Shown: positions 37,597-45,322 of the stretch, in pieces
How positions within the stretch are numbered: position 1 is the first letter of the stretch
Layout: every line of letters starts with the position of its first letter
Assembly (NCBI RefSeq): GCF_001428105.1
Contig: NZ_LMSJ01000019.1
Span: forward strand, 78,424-142,423
Length of the DNA: 64,000 nucleotides
Source: Paenibacillus sp. Soil766
Lineage (GTDB): Bacteria > Bacillota > Bacilli > Paenibacillales > NBRC-103111
Direction of reading: 5' to 3'
Program-made: the position numbers and the translations under genes
Notes under the pieces: generated by a model
Told to the model about the DNA's origin: nothing
Seen by the model: the letters and a program-made list of their open reading frames with translations, nothing else
The model's database searches: none

Positions 37597-37803
37597 TCCT
37601 TTCCTATATTCGAACGCTTCATTACCACATAGGAAAGTTTAAGTTTTCGGATGCAGAAAACTGTGTTCCTATTGGCGATAAAACCTACCTCTAAACGCGG
37701 TCGCTCATCATTGAACTGCCTCGATAAAGGTTTTCTCATCATCATTGTATGGCCAAGCACATAGAATTAGTACAAACTATAGATCAAAGGAGTGTGATTA
37801 TTT

Positions 37804-39132
37804 ATGGTTGAATTCTCTCAAGGTCCAGTAATGTGGCAAGTAGCAGCGGCGCTGCTTATTTTTGCAGCTGCTTACGTGTGTATATTGATTGAAAAATGGG
37901 ATCGTATGTATACCGCGCTTGGTGGGGCTTGTTTGATGCTGATTCTAGGCATTGTACCGCTCCATAAAGCACTTACAACTTACGCGAATTGGCCGATATT
38001 AATTTATCTCGTGAGCCTTTTTATTATCTCGAGCCTTTTTCAGAAAACAGGTATCATTTCGTTTGTCGTAAGTTCTATTGTTCGAAAATATCGCATGCGG
38101 GCACTAACGCTAATTATTAGTCTTTCGCTGATAGCAGCGCTTATCTCTGCACTTATGGATAGTCTAATGGCTGTTGTTGTTATCGTTCCTTTCATCATTA
38201 TAGCGTCTAGAAAAATGAGGTTATTGCCGGCTCCTTTTCTAATCTCGATGTTATTATCCGTACATATTGGCGGTGCAGCAACGATTATGGGAAATATACC
38301 TGGCCGTATGCTTGGAGCATCAGGGCATATATCGGCAGGAGATATGCTCATTAAGTTGGTTCCTCTGATCTGCTTGCTGTTAGCTGTCGTGTATCTCATT
38401 ATGTGGTTGATCTATCGAAAGCGCTTGGTAGCGGCGGAGGCACATATGCGTGAGCTGCTTAGCATAAACCCAAGTTCCTATTTATCTACGAATAGAGAAT
38501 TCGTCTTAGGAAGCAGCATTATTACAGGGGTAACCCTCATTGCGTTATGCCTTCATGGTGTACTAGCGTGGAGTCCAGCCTACATAGCAGCCTCAGGGGC
38601 CATTGCATTACTTGTAATGAATTACAAAGATATTCTTGAGGTCATTAGAAACAAGGATTTTGGCGCGGTATGGCATCAATTGAGAGAAACACAATGGCTC
38701 TTTTTCTTGGGACTCTTCATCATGGTAGGAGGCCTAACGTATGCAGGTTTTTCTAGTTTCATTGCAAATCGAGGGCTCGAGCTAAGCCAAGGGAGCATAC
38801 CGTTTCTATCCATTTTATTGCTATGGCTGAATAGTTTCGGTACGGCGATGATGGATAATATCCCATTCATTGCAGCGATGATTCCCATTGTTGATGGGAT
38901 GGAGCAGCTCGTAGAGACGTCAATACAGCCGATGTGGTGGGCGTTGATCGTTGGAAGTGGGATTGGGAGTGGTGTTACACTCGTGAGCTCAATCGCAAGC
39001 TTATACGCAGCATCTTTTACCTATCAGGATGGCGTGAAGTTAAAACAAAGTGAGTATGTGGTAGTTGCTGCCCCGATTTGTTTCGTCTTGCTTTTGATTT
39101 CCACGTTATATTTCAAATTATTCTTGTTGTAA
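37804..39132 (+). CDS. ArsB/NhaD/SLC13-type ion transporter
   Basis: A 442-residue integral membrane protein with about eleven segments from the ion-transporter superfamily that includes ArsB, NhaD and citrate carriers. Helpful stretches are the repeated re-entrant motifs ISALMDSLMAVVVIVPF and FGTAMMDNIPFIAAMIP and the VHIGGAATIMGNIPGRML loop. The ion cannot be assigned; there are no ars genes nearby. RBS-like AAAGGAG lies about 12 bases before the ATG. Confidence 0.8.
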   Translation: MVEFSQGPVMWQVAAALLIFAAAYVCILIEKWDRMYTALGGACLMLILGIVPLHKALTTYANWPILIYLVSLFIISSLFQKTGIISFVVSSIVRKYRMRALTLIISLSLIAALISALMDSLMAVVVIVPFIIIASRKMRLLPAPFLISMLLSVHIGGAATIMGNIPGRMLGASGHISAGDMLIKLVPLICLLLAVVYLIMWLIYRKRLVAAEAHMRELLSINPSSYLSTNREFVLGSSIITGVTLIALCLHGVLAWSPAYIAASGAIALLVMNYKDILEVIRNKDFGAVWHQLRETQWLFFLGLFIMVGGLTYAGFSSFIANRGLELSQGSIPFLSILLLWLNSFGTAMMDNIPFIAAMIPIVDGMEQLVETSIQPMWWALIVGSGIGSGVTLVSSIASLYAASFTYQDGVKLKQSEYVVVAAPICFVLLLISTLYFKLFLL

Positions 39133-39236
39133 TTGCCAACAATTGAATATGTAATATCTGCATGATGAGGTGCGTAGGCGGTCAGAATACCAGAGAACTC
39201 CGAGAACAAGCTAGAGCTTAGATCAGGGAGGTTACG

Positions 39237-39923
39237 ATGGATATTCTGACCATTTTTTTGCGTACGGTGCTTATCTATTTTGTTGTTTTTCTCATGCTTC
39301 GTATTATGGGGAAACGTGAAATTGGTAAGCTTTCGCTTTTCGATCTTGTCATTTCGATCATGATTGCGGAAATTGCCGTGTTCGTGCTTGAGGACGTGAA
39401 GAAGCCTCTTATGTCTGGCATTTTACCTATGGGGACTTTGGTGCTTATTCAAGTTGTCATTGCCTACATTACGTTAAAAAGTCGCACCATTCGTGTGCTT
39501 TTCGACGGTAAACCGAGTGTGCTCATCAATAAGGGTATGATCAATCGAAATGAAATGAAGAAGCATCGTTATAATCTGGACGATCTGATGCTGCAATTGA
39601 GACAAAATAAAATTATGAACGTGGCTGATGTGGAATTTGCGATTTTGGAACCTTCGGGAAAGTTAAGTGTAGTGGAGAAAGACAAAAATGACAAAGAGAC
39701 AGAGACGGAAGTAACGAAATCAAATAACGCGATACGTTACGAAGGCTTGCCGCTGCCTCTTATTATGGATGGTAAAGTACAAGACGATAACTTAGAGAAA
39801 ATCGGTCAAACGAGGTTTTGGTTGAAAAACCAGCTCCAAGAAAAAGGGGCACGGGATTTTAAAGAAATTTTCTACTGCTCGATTGATCATCGCGGCAGAA
39901 TGTTTCTTGATCGTAAGAGGTGA
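39237..39923 (+). CDS. DUF421 (YetF/YrbG-like) membrane protein
   Basis: A 228-residue protein with three N-terminal membrane segments (about 1-85) and a cytoplasmic or membrane-associated C-terminal domain. LRIMGKREIGKLSLFDLVISIMIAEIA is the DUF421 signature. YetF-family proteins have been linked to spore germination and envelope traits, but the molecular role is unclear. The equivalent of yrbG in the B. subtilis order yajC-yrzE-yrbG-spoVB. AGGGAGG ribosome binding site. Confidence 0.88.
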   Translation: MDILTIFLRTVLIYFVVFLMLRIMGKREIGKLSLFDLVISIMIAEIAVFVLEDVKKPLMSGILPMGTLVLIQVVIAYITLKSRTIRVLFDGKPSVLINKGMINRNEMKKHRYNLDDLMLQLRQNKIMNVADVEFAILEPSGKLSVVEKDKNDKETETEVTKSNNAIRYEGLPLPLIMDGKVQDDNLEKIGQTRFWLKNQLQEKGARDFKEIFYCSIDHRGRMFLDRKR

Positions 39924-39934
39924 GTCGCTGTGAG

Positions 39935-41506
39935 TTAACGGATTATTTTTTTGCCCATATTCATCACGCGACCGATATCTTTAAGACTGATAAGTTTGAA
40001 AGCCGTGATGAAAAAGATATAGGAAAAGAACCCTAACAATAAGGAGGAGATGAATCTAATCCAAGTCGCGGACACCCAGGGCGTGTACATGATGAAATAA
40101 CAAATAATACCTGAGAGAAGCATGGCCGCGCCAATTTTCCCGAAACTGCTGCCTTCCATACGGAATTTGAGTAGTCGAACGACACTATTCCAGTGCAGCA
40201 GGGTAACCAAAACGATATTCACATTTATAGCGAATACAGCGCCGTGTATGCCCATTTCAGGCTTGCTAGCTAACCAATAGATTAAGAATAACTTAACCGT
40301 CGACCCAATTAGTGTGTTGATTAGAGCAGCTCCAGGCTTGTTTAAGGCTTGTAAAGCAGATTGCAGCGGAGCTTGAAAATAAATAAATATCGCGATCGGT
40401 GCCATCATCTTAAGCATGACACTAACGTCAGGTTGATTGTACAGATATTTACAAATCGGCTCGGCGAGTACAAACATCAATACGGAGAAAGGAGCACCTG
40501 TCACTAAAGCAAGCTTTAAGGATTGATGCAAACGCATATGGATGGTTTTAAGGTCTTTGCGGGCGGCAGCTTCACTTAATGAGGGAATCAGCGAAACGGA
40601 TAATGACATGGTAAGCGCACTTGGTAGAAGGATGATGGGAATGATCATGCCTTGTAAAGCCCCGTACTGTGCAGTGGCAAGTGATGTGGTAATTCCGGCG
40701 ATCGCTAAGCTTTGAGCAATTAAGATCGACTCCAGTAAATAGGAACTAGCACCGATGAGTTTACTTCCTGTGATCGGGATTGAAATGCGTAAGATTCTGC
40801 GTAGATTAGAGAGTCGACCTGTTGTTTTATTCGTTCCGATGCGAGAAAGTGGAGAGTTGGATGAAGCCTTTTTATCCCATCTAAAATGGATAGCTAGTAC
40901 TGCTAGTCCGCCAATTTCGCCTGCCAAGACGCCAATCATTGCACCTGCTGCTGCATATTCGACGCCATATGGGATCATCATATACGAACAAACAAGAACC
41001 ATAACAATACGAATCAATGTTTCCATAATTTGCGAGGTTGCTGTGGGAATCATATTTTGTCTGCCTTGAAAGTAACCGCGATATACCGCGGAGACGCCAA
41101 TAATGGGGATCATGGGACTCATACATAGGAACGTGTAGTAAACGCGGGAATCTGTCAGTAAGTGAGACGTGATCCAAGAAGCTCCTACAAGGCAGATACC
41201 TGTAAAAATAATGCTAAGAGATATGGTGATTGCCAGGGATATTCTTAAAATGCTGCGAATCCGGGTTTCATTGTTTTCTGCCTCCGCTTCCGCAATCAGC
41301 TTGGCGATTGCAACGGGAATTCCTCCGGTAATGATAGTCAAAATAACGGACAGGAATGGCCAGCCCATTTGATAAATACCAATGCCTTCAGCCCCGATCA
41401 CGCGTGGTAAAGTCATTCTAGGTATGAAGCCAAGTATGCGATTCAAAATACCTGCGGCGAGCAGGATCATTGTACCTCTAATAAACGACTGCTTGGTCAC
41501 TGCCAT
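39935..41506 (-). CDS. spoVB: Stage V sporulation protein B, MOP-superfamily flippase
   Basis: Polysaccharide/lipid flippase family member of 523 residues with about 14 membrane segments; in B. subtilis SpoVB is needed for spore cortex synthesis. The N-terminal TKQSFIRGTMILLAAGILNRILGFIPRM block is characteristic. ATG 41506 has GGAAGAGGG very close; a GTG two codons later has better spacing. The frame is open to 41560. Divergent from comN, with a palindrome between them. Confidence 0.92.
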   Translation of the reverse strand: MAVTKQSFIRGTMILLAAGILNRILGFIPRMTLPRVIGAEGIGIYQMGWPFLSVILTIITGGIPVAIAKLIAEAEAENNETRIRSILRISLAITISLSIIFTGICLVGASWITSHLLTDSRVYYTFLCMSPMIPIIGVSAVYRGYFQGRQNMIPTATSQIMETLIRIVMVLVCSYMMIPYGVEYAAAGAMIGVLAGEIGGLAVLAIHFRWDKKASSNSPLSRIGTNKTTGRLSNLRRILRISIPITGSKLIGASSYLLESILIAQSLAIAGITTSLATAQYGALQGMIIPIILLPSALTMSLSVSLIPSLSEAAARKDLKTIHMRLHQSLKLALVTGAPFSVLMFVLAEPICKYLYNQPDVSVMLKMMAPIAIFIYFQAPLQSALQALNKPGAALINTLIGSTVKLFLIYWLASKPEMGIHGAVFAINVNIVLVTLLHWNSVVRLLKFRMEGSSFGKIGAAMLLSGIICYFIMYTPWVSATWIRFISSLLLGFFSYIFFITAFKLISLKDIGRVMNMGKKIIR

Positions 41507-41618
41507 ACCCTCTTCCGATAATGTCATACCTATGACTATGCGCGAGCTGTCCAAGCTCATGCTAAGATTTTATGGACAAGTGCGCATTTGGCAGGAAATT
41601 CCGGGGTAGCTATCGAAT

Positions 41619-41631
41619 TGTATCAGATACA
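41619..41631. promoter_or_regulatory. Palindrome TGTATCAGATACA between spoVB and comN
   Basis: Perfect 6-1-6 inverted repeat in a divergent intergenic region; it has the same TGTA-N5-TACA shape as the palindrome on the Rrf2 gene promoter. Perfect repeats of this size also arise by chance. Confidence 0.4.
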
Positions 41632-41654
41632 GGTAAATCGAATTGCCCTAGCTC

Positions 41655-41697
41655 ATGCTTATGAAGTTAGTTTTGCTCCAGCAAAACTTTTAGGAGG
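41655..41697 (+). promoter_or_regulatory. Leader hairpin element, copy 2 (before comN)
   Basis: ATGCTTATGAAGTT is followed by AGTTTTGCT-CC-AGCAAAACT (41669-41688) and then TTTAGGAGG. The arrangement matches the block before the LysM gene at 25632-25672, with one extra base pair in the stem. Confidence 0.7.
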
Positions 41698-41704
41698 ATC
41701 CCCC

Positions 41705-41989
41705 ATGAATGACGCACAGGATAACGGAAGTGAAGAAGAGAATCCAGGTATGACGGATCAAGAACTGAACGAAATCATCGAAAACTTATGTTTGAGCAAA
41801 GTTGAGGAATTTATTTTGCTTGGGTATGAGCACGTTACAGGTAAGGATATATGGGATTGTGTAAGCGATAAATACCGCAAAACAGGGTTGCCCTCTCTTC
41901 ATCAAATCGTAAATGATATTCTATCCCTCAAATCTACTGCGTTTATGAACTGGATGACGATTAGTATGTATAGAGGAGCCCAATTCTAA
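41705..41989 (+). CDS. comN: Post-transcriptional regulator, ComN-like
   Basis: A 94-residue protein resembling ComN (YrzD), which in B. subtilis acts on late-competence comE mRNA and localises with DivIVA. The order spoVB-comN-secDF is conserved. The acidic N-terminus is followed by the conserved helical part LNEIIENLCLSKVEEFILLGYEHVTGKDIWDCV. ATG 41705 with AGGAGG at a spacing of 7; the frame is open to 41588. The stop codon lies inside the terminator stem. Confidence 0.85.
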   Translation: MNDAQDNGSEEENPGMTDQELNEIIENLCLSKVEEFILLGYEHVTGKDIWDCVSDKYRKTGLPSLHQIVNDILSLKSTAFMNWMTISMYRGAQF

Positions 41990-42006
41990 GAATGGGCTTA
42001 TTTTTT
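41977..42006 (+). terminator. Terminator overlapping the end of comN
   Basis: AGCCCA-A-TTC pairs with GAATGGGCT (one bulge), then TTATTTTTT; the comN stop codon is in the loop region. Confidence 0.75.
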
Positions 42007-42023
42007 GCGTGAAACGACTTAAA

Positions 42024-42052
42024 TTGACTCGTTTTTCAGACCTGAGTATAAT
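42024..42052 (+). promoter_or_regulatory. secDF promoter
   Basis: TTGACT (42024-42029), 17 bases, TATAAT (42047-42052). Confidence 0.8.
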
Positions 42053-42087
42053 AGGCATATTGAGTATTGAAGGGAGACTAGCAACAG

Positions 42088-43323
42088 ATGCTGGATTGGA
42101 AAAGAATTTCGTTCTTTTTTCTAACGGTTGTCATTGTTCTTGGTGCAATCGGAGCAACGAGCCCTAGATTAGTAGAACGTATTAAGCTTGGATTGGATTT
42201 AAAAGGCGGATTTGAAATATTATACACCGCAGAGCCGCTTACGGCTGGACAACCCCTAACGAAGGAAACGCTTACGGAAGCTGCACAAAGTCTTGCTAAA
42301 CGTGCGGATTCACTTGGTGTTGCTGAGCCTGAGGTGTATCCAGAAGGATCAGATCGTATCCGTGTTCGTCTTGCAGGTGTTGAGAACGAAGAAGAAGTTC
42401 GTACGCTGATGTCCAAGCCTTCCGTACTTACATTCAGAGGACCTGATGGAACGGTTTACATGAATGGAACTGATTTCGTTGAGAATGCAGCGAAATTAAG
42501 CTATGACCCGAATACGAAGCAACCGATCGTTGAGATCAAAATGAAGAGCCGAGAGAAATTCAAAGAAGTAACGACGAAGCTGGTCGGCAGCACGTTGTCT
42601 ATTTATTTGGACGATGTCGTGCAGTCCACGGCGTCGGTCAATTTCCCAATTGACAGTGACTCTGCGATCATTACACAAACGAACGTTGCTGAAGCTACTA
42701 AAGTAGCGAAGATGATTAATTTGGGCGCTATGCCACTTAAATTAACAGAGAAATACATACAACGTGTCGATGCTACATTAGGCAAAGCTTCCTTGCATGA
42801 GACAGCAAGAGCAGGGTTAATCGCTTCGATCTTAATTTTCTTGTTCATGGTGCTGTACTATCGTGTTCCAGGTCTAGTAGCGGCTTTCACTTTGATTACG
42901 TATGTTTGGGTATTACTCGCGATATTCGACTTTATGAATGCCACGTTGACGCTGCCTGGTATTGCTGCCCTTGTCTTAGGTGCAGGGATGGCCGTCGATG
43001 CGAACATTATCACATACGAAAGAATTCGCGAAGAAATTCGTGCAGGCAAGAGTATCCTTTCCTCCTTGAAAGCAGGGACGAAGCATTCCTTCCGTACGAT
43101 TATGGATGCGAACGTAACGAATTTAATCGCGGGAATCGTATTGTATTATGTAGGTAACGGTGCGATTCGCGGATTCGCAGTTATTACGATGATGAGCATT
43201 ATTATCAGTATCATAACGAACGTTTTGTTCTCCAGATGGCTGCTACATCTTATAATCCGGGGTAATTTGCTGAAAAAGCCAAGTTATTTCGGTGTGAAGG
43301 AGGCAGACATCCGTGGACTCTAA
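42088..43323 (+). CDS. secD: Protein translocase subunit SecD
   Basis: RND-type membrane subunit that uses the proton gradient to aid SecYEG export. 411 residues; first membrane segment at 6-26, LGLDLKGGFEILY motif, periplasm-side-type P1 region, then five membrane segments including LVLGAGMAVDANIITYERIREE. Separate secD and secF genes differ from the fused SecDF of B. subtilis. Confidence 0.97.
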   Translation: MLDWKRISFFFLTVVIVLGAIGATSPRLVERIKLGLDLKGGFEILYTAEPLTAGQPLTKETLTEAAQSLAKRADSLGVAEPEVYPEGSDRIRVRLAGVENEEEVRTLMSKPSVLTFRGPDGTVYMNGTDFVENAAKLSYDPNTKQPIVEIKMKSREKFKEVTTKLVGSTLSIYLDDVVQSTASVNFPIDSDSAIITQTNVAEATKVAKMINLGAMPLKLTEKYIQRVDATLGKASLHETARAGLIASILIFLFMVLYYRVPGLVAAFTLITYVWVLLAIFDFMNATLTLPGIAALVLGAGMAVDANIITYERIREEIRAGKSILSSLKAGTKHSFRTIMDANVTNLIAGIVLYYVGNGAIRGFAVITMMSIIISIITNVLFSRWLLHLIIRGNLLKKPSYFGVKEADIRGL

Positions 43324-44239
43324 GCAAAAGTATGATTTTGTAAAAAATCGCAATAAATTTTTCATCATATCGGCTGCAGTTCTTATCATCGGGTTAGTTG
43401 TTATGTTAACCTCAGGTATGAATTTCGGTGTCGATTTCAAAGCAGGAACGAATATCGATCTTGTTGTCGGTAAACAGATGGATAGTGCGAAGGTTGAGGA
43501 GATTTTACATGGCTTGAACACCAGCGGTGATGTGAAGTCGAAATATGCGGATCCTACAATTGGCGGAAATAATAGTGACCGTGTGTCTATCCGTTTCGAT
43601 GACGTGCTGGACGATGCGACGGTGAACAAAATTCAGACAGCATTTGCAACTGCGTATAGCGCTGAAGTTTCCAAGGAAATTAACACCGTGGATCCACAGC
43701 TTGCAAAAGAATTGTTGATGAAAGCTGTTTATGCCGTTGCGATTTCAAGCGTACTCATTTGTTTGTACGTCAGTATCCGTTTTGAATGGCGATTTGCTTT
43801 GGCTGCGATTATCGCGATTCTGCACGATGCGTTCATTGTTATCGCGATGTTTGCCATTTTCCGTATGGAAGTGAACCTTCCGTTCTTGGCGGCTGTGTTG
43901 ACCACGATCGGTTACTCCATTAATGACAAGATCGTAATCTTTGACCGTATTCGTGAGAATCTGCGTTTCGCTAAACTGAAGACAGATGCCGATTTAGTTG
44001 CACTCGTTAACGACAGTATCTGGCAAACGATGGCACGTAACATCAATACCGTACTCGTCGTGTTAATTGCTGCAGGCTGTTTGTACTTGTTCGGAAGCGA
44101 GTCCATTAAGTTGTTTGCTTTGGCCAAGTTAATTGGTTTGACGAGCGGTGCTTACTCTTCCATCTTCATCGCATGTTCCTTATGGTATTTGTTCAAAAGA
44201 AATTCGTTAACGCGTTCTAAAAAGAAAGCTGCAGCGTAA
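43313..44239 (+). CDS. secF: Protein translocase subunit SecF
   Basis: Partner of SecD, 308 residues. GVDFKAGTNIDL near the N-terminus and the NDKIVIFDRIRENLR motif in the membrane domain are diagnostic. GTG at 43313, inside the end of secD (11-base overlap), with GAAGGAGG at a spacing of about 9, indicating translational coupling. Confidence 0.96.
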   Translation: MDSKQKYDFVKNRNKFFIISAAVLIIGLVVMLTSGMNFGVDFKAGTNIDLVVGKQMDSAKVEEILHGLNTSGDVKSKYADPTIGGNNSDRVSIRFDDVLDDATVNKIQTAFATAYSAEVSKEINTVDPQLAKELLMKAVYAVAISSVLICLYVSIRFEWRFALAAIIAILHDAFIVIAMFAIFRMEVNLPFLAAVLTTIGYSINDKIVIFDRIRENLRFAKLKTDADLVALVNDSIWQTMARNINTVLVVLIAAGCLYLFGSESIKLFALAKLIGLTSGAYSSIFIACSLWYLFKRNSLTRSKKKAAA

Positions 44240-44253
44240 TAACCATAATAACC

Positions 44254-44280
44254 GGCCGCGTGAAATGTTGCGCGGCCTTT
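44254..44280 (+). terminator. GC-rich hairpin after secF
   Basis: GGCCGCG pairs with CGCGGCC, but only TTTG follows; probably a weak terminator. Confidence 0.5.
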
Positions 44281-44305
44281 GTATCCGTTCGGGGGGAATG
44301 TCCAC

Positions 44306-45256
44306 GTGAATGATGAGGGTTTTCGTAAGACAGAATACGCGCTTTGGTCAGCTATACTCGTGCTAACCGTGTTGGCTTGTCTGTTGGGGATAGTTGGCTT
44401 TGGAGCGCATAGTAATTCTCTAATCGCTGCTGCGGCGCAGTCGGTCGCAGGAATTTGTGTAGTAGCTGCTGCCATTACTAGAGTAAGGACGATGAGGGTG
44501 CAGCTTGCTGGTGCTTCTTTCCGGGGGTTGGAGCCGCAAATATCAGTAGGTTCTCTTCTATTCATTGTCTTGATTTTATTGATTGGTGCTGAATTAGGTG
44601 TTATTGCGGTTAAATCCTTGATAAATCAGGTCGAATATGTTGCCACTACGATGACCTTCGCTGTTCTCGTTATTTCGCTGATTGCGAAGGAAGGGATGTT
44701 CCGCTACTTAAGTAAGCTGGGCAAACAACTAGGGACCGAGGAATTTATTGCCAATGCACGAAGACGCCGTTCCGATATATACTCATCTTTTGTGGTCATT
44801 GTAGGCATTCTCTCGACGATGCTGGCTCAAGCGATCGGATCTAATTCATTTACTTATGTAGACACATTTGCTGGACTCATCGTTGCACTTTTTATATGTA
44901 AAATGGGATTCTCGTTAATCAGCAAAACCATATCTGCACCAACAGAAAAAGTTCTTCACCAGGAAGAGGCAGCTGATTATGTTAAAGCTGTTCAAAAAAT
45001 TCATGGCGTTATTACGGTTGATGATTTGAATGCAAGGGAACATAGGCATTACGTTGTTATCGAAATGACGATCAGTGTGAATCCTAGGCTCTCAGTTTGG
45101 GAAGGGCATGAGGTGTCTAAGAAGATTAAACAGCAGTTGATGAAGCAGTATCATCATGTATCACATGTATACATCCATGTGAATCCTTATGATGCAGGAT
45201 ATCCCTATAAACAGGCAGATGTGGAAGCAAGTGAGCTACCGTCTGTTTTACACTAA
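44306..45256 (+). CDS. Cation diffusion facilitator-like protein, metal site degenerate
   Basis: A 316-residue protein with six membrane segments and a C-terminal cytoplasmic domain (HGVITVDDLNAREHRHYVVIEMTISVNPRLSVWEGHEVSKKIKQQL) typical of CDF dimerisation domains. In the second segment the usual LADAxHSxxD reads IAAAAQSVAG, and in the fifth the HHRSD site reads RRRRSD, so most transport ligands are missing. It may not carry Zn or Fe; a structural or regulatory role is possible. GTG 44306 with GGGGGG at a spacing of 9. The gene lies between secF and recJ. Confidence 0.8.
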   Translation: MNDEGFRKTEYALWSAILVLTVLACLLGIVGFGAHSNSLIAAAAQSVAGICVVAAAITRVRTMRVQLAGASFRGLEPQISVGSLLFIVLILLIGAELGVIAVKSLINQVEYVATTMTFAVLVISLIAKEGMFRYLSKLGKQLGTEEFIANARRRRSDIYSSFVVIVGILSTMLAQAIGSNSFTYVDTFAGLIVALFICKMGFSLISKTISAPTEKVLHQEEAADYVKAVQKIHGVITVDDLNAREHRHYVVIEMTISVNPRLSVWEGHEVSKKIKQQLMKQYHHVSHVYIHVNPYDAGYPYKQADVEASELPSVLH

Positions 45257-45322
45257 ATCATTGTTTTCAAAGATTACGTACCATGAGATGTTCATAGGAA
45301 AACACCAAGGAGGAGCCACCAA

